Shown: piece after piece, positions 9,738-17,602 of the stretch
How the letters are laid out: the number at the start of each line of letters is the position of its first letter
Numbering within the stretch: position 1 is the stretch's first letter
Assembly: GCF_009380165.1 (NCBI RefSeq)
Contig: NZ_WHUF01000002.1
Location: forward strand, 186,001 to 250,000
Length of the DNA stretch: 64,000 nucleotides
Direction: 5' to 3'
DNA from: Rugamonas rivuli
GTDB taxonomy: Bacteria; Pseudomonadota; Gammaproteobacteria; Burkholderiales; Burkholderiaceae_D
Position numbers and translations under genes: made by a program
The notes under the pieces: model-generated
Seen by the model: only the letters and a program-made list of their open reading frames with translations
What the model was told of the DNA's origin: nothing
Databases searched by the model: none

Positions 9738-10376
9738 TTAGTGCCAGCTGCGCATCAGGCCGACAGCCAGGCCTTCCAGCGCGAACTCGTCCGCTTCAGG
9801 ATCGACCTTGATGATCTTGAAGTCCGGGTTTTCCGGCAGCAGCTCCAAGGTGGAGCCGGTCTTGCGGTAGCGCTTGACCGTGACGTCGTTGCCGATGCGG
9901 GCCACGACGATCTGGCCGTTCTTGGCGCTGTCCACCTTTTTCACGGCCAGCAGGTCGCCGTCCATGATGCCGGCGTCGCGCATCGACTCGCCGCGCACCT
10001 TGAGCAGGTAGTCCGGCCGGGAAGAGAACATGGCCGGGTCGACGCTGTAGCTGGTTTCCAGGTTTTCCTGCGCCAGGATGGGCGAGCCGGCGGCCACGCG
10101 GCCGATCAGCGGCAGCGACATCATCAGCGACACCGGTACTTTCGGCGTGGCCGGTTCGGCGTGCACGCCCAGCAGGCGGATGCCGCGCGAGGTGCCGGCG
10201 GCGATCTCGATCGCGCCCTTGCGCGCCAGCGCCTGCAGATGCTCCTCGGCCGCGTTGGCGGATTTGAAGCCCAGTTCGTTGGCGATCTCGGCGCGGGTCG
10301 GCGGGAAGCCGGTGTTCTCGATGGCATCCTTGATCAGATTGAGAATTTGTTCCTGTCTTGCGGTGAGCTTGATCAT
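9738..10376 (-). CDS. lexA: SOS response repressor LexA
   Basis: LexA of 212 residues. The N-terminal winged helix ([34 protein letters not shown]) is followed by the S24 autoprotease domain. The cleavage site Ala-Gly (GRVAAGSP, about residue 95), the catalytic Ser in [10 protein letters not shown] and the Lys in [10 protein letters not shown] are all present. RecA-stimulated self-cleavage derepresses DNA-repair genes. Two SOS boxes lie immediately upstream, so the gene is autoregulated. Confidence 0.98.
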   Translation of the reverse strand: MIKLTARQEQILNLIKDAIENTGFPPTRAEIANELGFKSANAAEEHLQALARKGAIEIAAGTSRGIRLLGVHAEPATPKVPVSLMMSLPLIGRVAAGSPILAQENLETSYSVDPAMFSSRPDYLLKVRGESMRDAGIMDGDLLAVKKVDSAKNGQIVVARIGNDVTVKRYRKTGSTLELLPENPDFKIIKVDPEADEFALEGLAVGLMRSWH

Positions 10377-10390
10377 AGAGTGCTTTGGGC

Positions 10391-10423
10391 CTGTGTATAT
10401 AGACAGTCTGTATTTTTGTACAG
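10391..10423. promoter_or_regulatory. Two adjacent LexA (SOS) boxes
   Basis: Two matches to CTGT-N8-ACAG lie one base apart: CTGT at 10391-10394 with ACAG at 10403-10406, and CTGT at 10408-10411 with ACAG at 10420-10423. They end 15 bases before the lexA start on the minus strand. Paired boxes are also known in front of E. coli lexA. Confidence 0.9.
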
Positions 10424-10476
10424 TGTGAAGCGAAATGCAAGGGAATTTGTTGCTTTGCGCGAAATAAATTCATGAT

Positions 10477-10561
10477 GGGGTCAAGTCTGACATTTGGACA
10501 CGACCTCGACCGTAGCGCCGCGTTGCGGTCGAGCTCGTGTCCAAATGTCAGACTTGACCCC
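10477..10561. repeat. 85-bp palindrome with perfect 27-bp arms
   Basis: Arms 10477-10503 and 10535-10561 are perfect inverted repeats of 27 bp starting GGGGTCAAGTCTGACA. Inside is a second 8-bp inverted repeat (CTCGACCG at 10505-10512, CGGTCGAG at 10526-10533) separated from the outer arms by one C/C mismatch. As RNA it would form an almost continuous 36-bp hairpin. It has no T-tract. It resembles a REP/MITE-type intergenic element; the family is not identified. It sits between lexA and the rpsF promoter. Confidence 0.85.
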
Positions 10562-10564
10562 GGA

Positions 10565-10593
10565 TTGTCTTTTGCCGGAAAAGCTGATATAGT
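10565..10593 (+). promoter_or_regulatory. Predicted sigma-70 promoter of the rpsF operon
   Basis: TTGTCT at 10565-10570 and TATAGT at 10588-10593 are separated by 17 bp. The -35 box starts four bases after the end of the large palindrome. Confidence 0.6.
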
Positions 10594-10609
10594 CGCGGGC
10601 TTACCTCTT

Positions 10610-10637
10610 CCCACACCTGTCTTGACGCCAGGGTGGG
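10610..10637 (+). promoter_or_regulatory. Leader hairpin upstream of rpsF
   Basis: In the predicted rpsF leader, CCCAC (10610-10614) pairs with GTGGG (10633-10637) and CCTG (10616-10619) with CAGG (10629-10632), leaving one bulged A and a 9-base loop. Many bacteria carry a bS6:bS18-binding leader at this position; whether this hairpin is that element is not established. Confidence 0.4.
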
Positions 10638-10666
10638 CTATATTCACAGTCCTTAAGGGAGTTTGT

Positions 10667-11053
10667 ATGCGTCACTATGAAATAGTATTTATCGTCCACC
10701 CGGACCAGAGCGAGCAAGTGCCCGCCATGATCGAGCGTTACAAGACCTCGGTTACCACCCGCGGCGGCGCCGTGCACCGTGTTGAAGATTGGGGCCGTCG
10801 TCAAATGGCTTACTCGATCCAGAAACTGGCTAAAGCACACTACATCTGCCTGAACATCGAATGCGACAACGAGACCCTGGTCGAGCTGGAAACCGCCTTC
10901 AAATTCAATGATGCCGTGCTGCGTCACCTGACCGTCAAGATGAAGAAAGCGGAAACCGCTCCTTCGCCGATGATGAAGTCGGTACAACGTGAAGATGCAG
11001 CGAAATCGCATCGCACCGAAGCTCCAGCAGTTGCTGCTGCTCCTGCGGCCTAA
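10667..11053 (+). CDS. rpsF: 30S ribosomal protein bS6
   Basis: A 128-residue bS6 ([42 protein letters not shown]). It binds bS18 in the platform of the 30S subunit. The ATG at 10667 was chosen because the family begins MRHYE and AAGGGAG lies upstream; the longer open frame reads through the palindrome. The C-terminal tail after residue 100 is Ala/Glu/Lys rich, as in other Burkholderiales. Confidence 0.98.
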   Translation: MRHYEIVFIVHPDQSEQVPAMIERYKTSVTTRGGAVHRVEDWGRRQMAYSIQKLAKAHYICLNIECDNETLVELETAFKFNDAVLRHLTVKMKKAETAPSPMMKSVQREDAAKSHRTEAPAVAAAPAA

Positions 11054-11377
11054 TTGTTGCCAGGAACCGAGCTGAACCAGCTCCAGTTTATTGCCCTCAT
11101 CGCCGAACGGGACGCCTTGCGCTACACCCCGGCCGGCATGCCGATCGTGAATGCTGTACTCCAGCACCGGTCGCAGCAGATGGAGGCAGGCATTGCCCGA
11201 TTGAGCGAGTTTGAAATTTCCGCGGTTGCCGCGGGCGAGATTTCAGGCCGCTTCAGTCAGGCGCCACTGGCCGGCATGTATCAGTTCACCGGGTTCCTGA
11301 ACAAGAAGAATCGCAATAGCAAAAGCCTGGTGTTTCACATCATTGATTTTAGTGCTGTCCCAGACAGCTCAATTTAG
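11054..11377 (+). CDS. priB: Primosomal replication protein N (PriB)
   Basis: An OB-fold single-stranded DNA-binding protein of about 100-107 residues that helps reload DnaB at stalled forks. The family core ALRYTPAGMPI, FEISAVAAGEISGRF, FTGFLNKKNRNSKSLVFHI is clear. No ATG is present near the expected N-terminus. Possible starts are TTG at 11054 or 11057 (no ribosome binding site), or CTG at 11072 with AGGA six bases before it, which would give a family-like start, (M)NQLQF. It lies in the conserved rpsF-priB-rpsR-rplI order. Confidence 0.9.
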   Translation: MLPGTELNQLQFIALIAERDALRYTPAGMPIVNAVLQHRSQQMEAGIARLSEFEISAVAAGEISGRFSQAPLAGMYQFTGFLNKKNRNSKSLVFHIIDFSAVPDSSI

Positions 11378-11392
11378 ATACAGGAGCCTAAA

Positions 11393-11683
11393 ATGGCATT
11401 CGGTAAAAAGTTCGACAAAAACAAGCTCAAGCTGAAAGAAAAGCGCAAGCAACAAAACCCACTGTTCAAGCGTAAGAAGTTCTGCCGCTTCACCGCAGCA
11501 AACGTTGAACAGGTTGACTACAAAGACGTCGACACCCTGAAAGACTTCGTCCAGGAAAACGGCAAAATCATGCCAGCACGTCTGACCGGTACCAAAGCGC
11601 ACTACCAGCGCCAAGTTGACACCGCAATCAAGCGCGCTCGCTACCTCGCGCTGCTGCCTTACACCGATCTGCACCACGCTTAA
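11393..11683 (+). CDS. rpsR: 30S ribosomal protein bS18
   Basis: This 96-residue protein contains the bS18 core ([56 protein letters not shown]). It pairs with bS6 in the small subunit. A CAGGAG site precedes ATG 11393. The N-terminal 20 residues are strongly basic. Confidence 0.98.
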   Translation: MAFGKKFDKNKLKLKEKRKQQNPLFKRKKFCRFTAANVEQVDYKDVDTLKDFVQENGKIMPARLTGTKAHYQRQVDTAIKRARYLALLPYTDLHHA

Positions 11684-11717
11684 TCGCGTCGTCTAGATAA
11701 GATCCTGGAGAAGAACT

Positions 11718-12170
11718 ATGCAAATCATTCTGTTAGAAAAAGTCGTCAACCTGGGCAACCTGGGTGAAGTCGTTAAAGTTAAAGACGGTTACGCACGTAA
11801 CTTCCTGATTCCGCAAAAAATGGCCCGCCGCGCTACCGCGTCCGCCGTTGCTGAATTCGAAGTCAAGCGCGCTGAACTGGAAAAAGCTGCTGCTGAAAAG
11901 CTGGCCGCTGCTCAAGCTCAAGGCGAGAAACTGAACGGCATGACCGTGAACGTTTCGCAAAAAGCTGGTGTTGACGGCCGTCTGTTCGGCTCCGTCACCA
12001 ACTTCGACATCGCTGAAGCCCTGACCAAAGCTGGTTTCGCTGTTGAAAAAGCTGCTGTGCGCATGCCTACCGGTCCTCTGAAGACCGTTGGCGAGCACCC
12101 AGTAAGCGTTGCTCTGCACACCGACGTGGTGGTAGAAGTGACCGTTGCTGTCGTAGGCGAAGCTGCCTGA
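11718..12170 (+). CDS. rplI: 50S ribosomal protein bL9
   Basis: bL9 of 150 residues: N-terminal domain [33 protein letters not shown], a connecting long helix and the C-terminal domain. It is the last gene of the ribosomal cluster; a terminator follows about 50 bases after the stop. Confidence 0.98.
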   Translation: MQIILLEKVVNLGNLGEVVKVKDGYARNFLIPQKMARRATASAVAEFEVKRAELEKAAAEKLAAAQAQGEKLNGMTVNVSQKAGVDGRLFGSVTNFDIAEALTKAGFAVEKAAVRMPTGPLKTVGEHPVSVALHTDVVVEVTVAVVGEAA

Positions 12171-12219
12171 TATCAGACCGGACGGCAACGTCTGGTCGGT
12201 ATAGCAACACATTGAAAAA

Positions 12220-12241
12220 GCCGGGCTTGCCCGGCTTTTTT
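12220..12241 (+). terminator. Rho-independent terminator after rplI
   Basis: GCCGGG (12220-12225), a four-base loop and CCCGGC (12230-12235) form a stem followed by six T residues (12236-12241). A-rich sequence on the 5' side may also allow function in the other direction. Confidence 0.88.
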
Positions 12242-12278
12242 CTCGTCATAAATTTGTAATACGGCTCAAGCAAGCAGG

Positions 12279-12284
12279 TATAAT
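12279..12284 (+). promoter_or_regulatory. Consensus -10 element immediately before dnaB
   Basis: A perfect TATAAT ends only seven bases before the dnaB ATG (12292). A TTGTAA at 12254-12259 is a possible -35 with a long 19-bp spacer. Initiation at the usual distance would fall at or next to the ATG. Confidence 0.5.
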
Positions 12285-12291
12285 TCGCGCC

Positions 12292-13677
12292 ATGAACGCC
12301 CCCTCCGATCCGCAAGTAGATTCACTCCGCGTCCCGCCGCATTCCATCGAAGCAGAACAGTCCGTCATTGGCGGCCTGCTGCGCGATAATGCGGCGTTCG
12401 ACCGCATTGCGGATATGATGAACCCCGAGGACTTCTACCGCTACGACCACCGCATCATCTTCGAGCAGATCGTCAAGATGATCAACGGTTCGCGTCCGGC
12501 CGACGTCATCACCGTGTTTGAAACCCTGTCCCAGCTGGGCAAGGCGGAAGACGTGGGCGGCCTGACCTACCTGAACGCGATGGCGCAAAACACGCCATCG
12601 GCCGCCAACATCCGCCGCTATGCCGAGATCGTCCGCGATCGTTCCATCCTGCGCCAGCTGATCACGGTGGCCGACGAAATCTCCGGCCAGGCCTTCAGCC
12701 CGCAGGGCAAGGAAGTCAAGCAGATGCTGGACGAGGCGGAATCGAAGATCTTCGCCATCGCCGAGCAGGGCGCCCGTGGCGCCGCCGGCTGGATCCCGGT
12801 GCAGCCGCTGCTGACCCAGGTGGTCGAGCGCATCGACGAGCTGTACTCGCGCGAAAGCCAGTCCGAAATCACCGGCGTGCCGACCGGCTGGATCGACCTC
12901 GACCGCATGACCTCCGGCCTGCAGCCGGGCGACATGGTGGTCGTCGCCGGCCGTCCGTCGATGGGCAAGACCGCGTTCTCGATGAACATCGCCGAGAACG
13001 TCGCGGTGGAAGAAGGCCTGCCGGTCGCCGTGTTCTCGATGGAGATGGGCGGCGTACAGCTGGCCATGCGTATGCTGGGCTCGGTCGGCCAGCTGGACCA
13101 GCACCGCCTGCGCACCGGTAAGCTGAACGACGAGGATTGGCCGCGCCTGACGCACGCCATCCAGAAAATGAACGACGCCCAGGTCTACATCGACGAGACC
13201 CCGGCGCTGAACCCGATCGAAATGCGCGCCCGCGCGCGCCGCCTGTCGCGCCAATGCGGCAAGCTCGGCCTGATCGTGGTCGACTACTTGCAGCTGATGA
13301 CAGGCTCGACCCAGGGCGACAACCGCGCCTCGGAAATCTCGGAAATCTCGCGCTCGCTCAAAGGCCTAGCCAAAGAGTTGCAGTGCCCGGTGATCGCACT
13401 ATCTCAGCTGAACCGCTCTCTGGAGCAACGCCCCAATAAACGTCCCGTCATGTCCGACTTGCGCGAATCCGGCGCTATCGAGCAGGATGCGGACGTCATC
13501 ATCTTCTTGTATCGCGACGAGGTCTACAACCCGGACTCGCCCGATAAGGGAACGGCCGAGATCATTATCGGTAAGCAGCGTAACGGCCCGATCGGCTCGG
13601 TTCGCCTGACCTGGATCGGCCAATACACGAAGTTTGGCAACTACGCCGGTAATCTGGCGCTGTACCAAGGCGACTAA
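12292..13677 (+). CDS. dnaB: Replicative DNA helicase DnaB
   Basis: A 461-residue hexameric 5'-3' helicase that unwinds the replication fork. The N-terminal primase-binding domain (HSIEAEQSVIGGLLRDN) and the RecA-like domain with Walker A GRPSMGKTAF (about residues 221-230), Walker B LIVVDYLQLM and the LRESGAIEQDADVI segment are visible. The start matches the family N-terminus. No Shine-Dalgarno sequence is seen at normal distance. No intein is present. Confidence 0.98.
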   Translation: MNAPSDPQVDSLRVPPHSIEAEQSVIGGLLRDNAAFDRIADMMNPEDFYRYDHRIIFEQIVKMINGSRPADVITVFETLSQLGKAEDVGGLTYLNAMAQNTPSAANIRRYAEIVRDRSILRQLITVADEISGQAFSPQGKEVKQMLDEAESKIFAIAEQGARGAAGWIPVQPLLTQVVERIDELYSRESQSEITGVPTGWIDLDRMTSGLQPGDMVVVAGRPSMGKTAFSMNIAENVAVEEGLPVAVFSMEMGGVQLAMRMLGSVGQLDQHRLRTGKLNDEDWPRLTHAIQKMNDAQVYIDETPALNPIEMRARARRLSRQCGKLGLIVVDYLQLMTGSTQGDNRASEISEISRSLKGLAKELQCPVIALSQLNRSLEQRPNKRPVMSDLRESGAIEQDADVIIFLYRDEVYNPDSPDKGTAEIIIGKQRNGPIGSVRLTWIGQYTKFGNYAGNLALYQGD

Positions 13678-13737
13678 TCTTTACGCCGTCCCGTACCCGG
13701 GGGCGGCGATCTGCAGTACACATTTACGGAGAATAAA

Positions 13738-14364
13738 ATGTTTGGACGTTTGATGCCCACCGAGGGCAAATTTTTTGACCTGTTTAACCAGCACGCCGAC
13801 CTGTGCGTCAAAGGTGCAAAAGAGATGCTGGGCCTGATGTCCAATTTCGACGATCTGGAAAACCGCGTGCACGCCATCGAGTCGATCGAGAAGCAAGCCG
13901 ACAAGATCACCTACGCCACCGTCGACCTGTTGCACAAAACCTTCATCACGCCGATCGACCGCGACGACATCCACAAGCTGATCACCCGCATGGACGACAT
14001 CCTCGACCTGCTGGAAGACGCCGGCCAGACGGTATCGCTGTACGACCTGCATTCGGTGACGCCGGAAGCCAAGCGCCTGGCCGAACTGGTGCTGGCCTGC
14101 ACCGAGAAGGTCCAGCAAGCCGTGGCCCTGCTGCACAACATGGACAACTCGCGCCAGATCGTTGCCATCTGCGAAGAGATCGACCGCCTGGAATCGGACG
14201 CCGACCATGTGATGCGCGCCGCCATGTCCAAGCTGTTCCGCGACGAACCGGACGTGCGCAACCTGATCAAGATGAAAGCCATCTACGAAATCCTGGAAAC
14301 CGTGACCGACCGTTGCGAAGATGTGGCCAACATCATCGAAGGCATCATCGTCGAAAACGCATAA
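13738..14364 (+). CDS. DUF47 family phosphate transport accessory protein (PhoU-like)
   Basis: A 208-residue all-helical protein of the DUF47/PhoU_div family, typically encoded next to low-affinity Pit transporters (as here, 21 bases upstream). Characteristic segments are FFDLFNQHADLCVKGAKEM, IESIEKQADKITYATVDLLHKTFITPIDRDDIHKLI and KMKAIYEILETVTDRCEDVANIIEGIIVENA. Its probable role is modulation of Pit-mediated phosphate uptake. An ACGGAG site precedes ATG 13738. Confidence 0.93.
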   Translation: MFGRLMPTEGKFFDLFNQHADLCVKGAKEMLGLMSNFDDLENRVHAIESIEKQADKITYATVDLLHKTFITPIDRDDIHKLITRMDDILDLLEDAGQTVSLYDLHSVTPEAKRLAELVLACTEKVQQAVALLHNMDNSRQIVAICEEIDRLESDADHVMRAAMSKLFRDEPDVRNLIKMKAIYEILETVTDRCEDVANIIEGIIVENA

Positions 14365-14385
14365 CTACAAAAAGAATCGTCCAAT

Positions 14386-15396
14386 ATGCATACCCTACAA
14401 ATCAGCATCTACGTGCTGGGCCTGTTGATCGCCCTGGCACTGGTGTTTGACTTCATGAACGGCTTCCATGACGCCGCCAATGCGATCGCCACCGTGGTGT
14501 CGACCGGCGTGCTCAAGCCGCAGACGGCGGTGGCCATGGCCGCGCTGTTCAACTTCATCGCCATCTTCGTGGTCGGCCTGCACGTGGCGTCCACGGTGGG
14601 CAAGGGCACCATCGATCCCGGCGTCGTCGATCAATACGTGATCTTCGGTGCACTGGTCGGCGCCATCGCGTGGAACCTGTTCACCTGGTACTACGGCATT
14701 CCTTCGTCGTCGTCGCACGCGCTGATCGGCGGCCTGGTCGGCGCCGCGGTGGCCAAGTCCGGCACCAGCGCGCTGGTCGGCGATGGCCTGCTGAAGACTG
14801 TCAAATGGATCATCATTTCGCCGCTGATGGGCTTTGTGTTCGGCTCCATCATCATGCTGATCGTGTCGTGGCTGTTCGTGCGCTCGACGCCGCGCCGGGT
14901 CGACAAGTGGTTCCGCCGCCTGCAACTGGTGTCGGCCGCTTCGTACAGCCTGGGCCACGGCGGCAATGATGCGCAAAAAACCATCGGCATCATCTGGATG
15001 CTGCTGATCGCCGTCGGCCAGGTGCCGGTGGACGCGTCGGCGCCGCCGCTGTGGGTGGTGATCTCGTGCTACGGCGCGATCTCGTTCGGCACCCTGTTCG
15101 GCGGCTGGCGCATCGTCAAGACCATGGGCCAGAAGATCACCAAGCTCAAACCGGTGGGCGGCTTCTGCGCCGAAACCGGCGGCGCGATGACCTTGCTGAT
15201 CGCTTCGCACTTCGGCGTGCCGGTATCGACCACGCACACCATCACCGGCGCCATCGTCGGCGTGGGTTCGTCGCAGAAGATGTCGGCCGTGCGCTGGGGC
15301 GTGGCGGGCAACATCGTCTGGGCCTGGGTCTTCACGATACCGGCCTCGGCGTTTGTCGCCGCGCTGGCGTTCTGGGTCGGACACCACATCATGTAA
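14386..15396 (+). CDS. pit: Inorganic phosphate transporter, Pit family
   Basis: The 336-residue multi-pass permease shows the two inverted PHO4 signature segments: FDFMNGFHDAANAIATVV near the N-terminus and GHGGNDAQKTIGII in the C-terminal half, plus SSSHALIGGLVGAA and STTHTITGAIVGVG. Pit proteins import metal-phosphate driven by protons. It forms an operon with the upstream DUF47 gene and is closed by a UUCG-loop terminator. Confidence 0.95.
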   Translation: MHTLQISIYVLGLLIALALVFDFMNGFHDAANAIATVVSTGVLKPQTAVAMAALFNFIAIFVVGLHVASTVGKGTIDPGVVDQYVIFGALVGAIAWNLFTWYYGIPSSSSHALIGGLVGAAVAKSGTSALVGDGLLKTVKWIIISPLMGFVFGSIIMLIVSWLFVRSTPRRVDKWFRRLQLVSAASYSLGHGGNDAQKTIGIIWMLLIAVGQVPVDASAPPLWVVISCYGAISFGTLFGGWRIVKTMGQKITKLKPVGGFCAETGGAMTLLIASHFGVPVSTTHTITGAIVGVGSSQKMSAVRWGVAGNIVWAWVFTIPASAFVAALAFWVGHHIM

Positions 15397-15401
15397 AACC
15401 A

Positions 15402-15426
15402 AAGGGAGCTTCGGCTCCCTTTTTTT
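15402..15426 (+). terminator. Terminator after pit (UUCG loop)
   Basis: AAGGGAGC, a TTCG tetraloop and GCTCCCTT (15402-15421) run into T residues up to 15426. The convergent MFS gene ends inside the T-tract, so the hairpin may serve both strands. Confidence 0.9.
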
Positions 15427-16615
15427 ACGCCCGCTCGGGTAGTGGCGCAGGCGCCGCGTGGCGCCAGAGCGCGGCGGAAGTCAGCAGCAACAGCGTGCCG
15501 GCGCCAAGGAAGAGGGCGCCGGTGCCGATCTGCGCCAGCAGGCCCGCCGCCGCCAGCGACAGCGGCGTGATGCCGACCGAGGCCAGCGCCAGCACGCTCA
15601 TGGTCCGTCCCAGCATATCGCTGCGCACGCTGCCTTGCAGCCAGCTCAGCACCTGGATGTTCACGTAGCCGGCCACCGCGCCGAGCAGGGCGGCGTCCAG
15701 GCCCACCCACCACAGCGGCAGCGGCAAGGCCAGTCCGGCCAGCAGCAGGCTGAGCGCAAACGATGCGGCCGCCGCGCTGCGATGCACCGTCAGCGGCGAG
15801 CGCCATTTGGCGGCCAGCGCCAGGCCGAGCAGCGAGCCGGCGCCGGCGCACGCCATCAGCAGCCCCAGTCCCGACGAGCCGTGCCGCTCACCGGCCAGCA
15901 CGACCAGGCCGATCTGCGTCGCGCCGGTCGCGCAGAAATTGATGCTGGCGAAGCTGATCAGCACAGCGCGCAGGCCGGCGTCGCGCCAGACGTAGCGCAG
16001 GCCGGCGGCGATGGCCGGCATGATGCCGCCGGCTTCAGCGCCGGGCATCGCCGTGTGCGGGCGGGCGGCCATGCACAGCGGCACGATGATGATGTAGGCA
16101 TAGCTGGCCGCGTCGGCGATGAAGACGAACAGCAATCCGTACTGCGCGATCAGCAGGCCGCCCACGGCCGATCCGGCCAGCACGCAGATCTGCATGCTCG
16201 ATTGCAGCAGCGCGTTGGCGCGTTGCAGTTGTTCCGGCGGCACCAGCTCCGGCAGCAGCACGCGCAGGGCCGGCGAGGTGAAGGCGTCGGCCACGCCGAA
16301 GCAGAAGGCGATCAGATACAGCAGCTGCAGGTTCAGCGCCTGCCGGTGCAGCAGCAGGGCGATCAGCGCCACGCACAGCGTCTGCGCCGTGTAGGCCACG
16401 GCCAGCACCGTGCGCGCGGGGAAGCGGTCGCTGACGGCGCCGCCCAGCAGCATCAGCAGCGCGCGCGGAATCGCCAGCGCCATCATGACCGAGCCGAGCG
16501 CCAGGCTGGAACCGGTCATCTGCAGCACCAGCCAGGGCAGGGCCAGCATGAAACCGACATCGCCCAGTTGCGAGATGGTCGAGCCCACCCAGACATGCTT
16601 GAACCGGCTGTTCAT
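15425..16615 (-). CDS. MFS transporter
   Basis: A 396-residue major facilitator protein with about 12 membrane helices. The conserved loop 2-3 region reads GGAVSDRFPARTVL, matching motif A in form. It resembles enterobactin-exporter/drug-efflux type MFS proteins of the DHA/EntS group (NSRFKHVWVGSTISQLGDVGF). The ATG at 16615 was chosen because GGAG lies seven bases before it; the TTG four codons upstream overlaps that site. The substrate is unknown. It is transcribed divergently from a TetR regulator sharing one operator-like repeat. Confidence 0.88.
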   Translation of the reverse strand: MNSRFKHVWVGSTISQLGDVGFMLALPWLVLQMTGSSLALGSVMMALAIPRALLMLLGGAVSDRFPARTVLAVAYTAQTLCVALIALLLHRQALNLQLLYLIAFCFGVADAFTSPALRVLLPELVPPEQLQRANALLQSSMQICVLAGSAVGGLLIAQYGLLFVFIADAASYAYIIIVPLCMAARPHTAMPGAEAGGIMPAIAAGLRYVWRDAGLRAVLISFASINFCATGATQIGLVVLAGERHGSSGLGLLMACAGAGSLLGLALAAKWRSPLTVHRSAAAASFALSLLLAGLALPLPLWWVGLDAALLGAVAGYVNIQVLSWLQGSVRSDMLGRTMSVLALASVGITPLSLAAAGLLAQIGTGALFLGAGTLLLLTSAALWRHAAPAPLPERA

Positions 16616-16634
16616 TTTGATCTCCAAAAAAAGT

Positions 16635-16652
16635 GAATGTGTGTTTACATTC
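16635..16652. promoter_or_regulatory. Operator-like inverted repeat between MFS and TetR genes
   Basis: GAATGT-GTGTTT-ACATTC is a perfect 6-bp inverted repeat with a 6-bp spacer in the short divergent intergenic region. It is a probable binding site for the adjacent TetR protein. Confidence 0.6.
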
Positions 16653-16686
16653 GCATATTTCGGCGGAATTGTCTATGATTCCGTGC

Positions 16687-17322
16687 ATGAGCCAAAACAA
16701 AGTCGTCGCCGCCCCCCAACAAAAGCGCAGCCAGGCCACGCTGGAGCGTCTGCTGAACGCCACCATCCGCTCGCTCGACGAGCACGGGCTGGAAGGCACG
16801 GTGATCCCGCGCATTGCCGCGCTGGCCGAGGTCGCGCCGGCCAGCGTCTACCGCCGTTTCGTCAACAAGGATGCGTTGATGCGGGCTGCCTTCCTGCACC
16901 TGCTGGAGCGCAGTAACGAGGCGAACAAGAGCCAGCTGCCGGCGATGCTGCAGCACCCCACCTTGCGTGAAAGCGCCGACGCGCTGATACGGCTGATGTT
17001 TTTGCAGTACCGCCAGCATCCGCGCCTGCTGCGCGCGCTGGCGCGCTTTATCGACGCCGACACCGACACCGCATTCGTCGCCGCCGCCCGCGCCATCATG
17101 GAAGAGAATGTGCAGCTGTCCGTGCAATGCCTGCTGGTGCATCGCGGGCAGATCCGCCACGCTTCGCCCGAGCGCGCGCTGCAATTCGCGGTGCTGCACG
17201 CCATCACATCGATCGAAGCGATCGCGCTGGAGCCGATGTCCTTGTGGCATAACGTGATACCGGAGCCGGATGAAAAGCTGGCCGAGGAACTGGCCCGCAG
17301 CTTTGTCGCTTATCTGAGCTGA
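16687..17322 (+). CDS. TetR family transcriptional regulator
   Basis: About 211 residues with an N-terminal TetR helix-turn-helix (RLLNATIRSLDEHGLEGTVIPRIAALAEVAPASVYRRFVNKDALMRAAF) and an alpha-helical ligand-binding domain. It probably represses the divergent MFS gene and itself. ATG 16687 gives MSQNK; an earlier in-frame ATG at 16675 is also possible, and neither has a clear ribosome binding site. Confidence 0.9.
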   Translation: MSQNKVVAAPQQKRSQATLERLLNATIRSLDEHGLEGTVIPRIAALAEVAPASVYRRFVNKDALMRAAFLHLLERSNEANKSQLPAMLQHPTLRESADALIRLMFLQYRQHPRLLRALARFIDADTDTAFVAAARAIMEENVQLSVQCLLVHRGQIRHASPERALQFAVLHAITSIEAIALEPMSLWHNVIPEPDEKLAEELARSFVAYLS

Positions 17323-17338
17323 TAGTAGGGCAACGGTC

Positions 17339-17602
17339 TTAATGCCCTGATTCTGGCTGAATGCCGAGTCGACGATAGGCTTCGTCGAGAATCTGTTGGC
17401 GCTCCGCTTCGAGGAGGTCAGGCGGTAGTACCACGGTAGTTTTTTTACCGTTTTTATTCTTGAGTACGTAGGTGTAGTCATCTTCCGGCTTGGCCGGGAA
17501 GAATCGGGGAATTGCCCAAGCGCAGAAAATTGCAACTGTCATCGAGCCTAGCATCCACGAGCCGATGTACAGCAATCCATCAACGACTTCTGGCCAGTTC
17601 AT
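17339..17602 (-). CDS. Small membrane protein of unknown function
   Basis: An 87-residue protein with one or two N-terminal membrane helices (about 8-35, LLYIGSWMLGSMTVAIFCAWAI) and a charged cytoplasmic-looking C-terminal part containing YTYVLKNKNGKKTTVVL. No family recognised. It overlaps the end of the upstream gene (17580-18008) by 23 bases, suggesting translational coupling. Confidence 0.65.
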   Translation of the reverse strand: MNWPEVVDGLLYIGSWMLGSMTVAIFCAWAIPRFFPAKPEDDYTYVLKNKNGKKTTVVLPPDLLEAERQQILDEAYRRLGIQPESGH

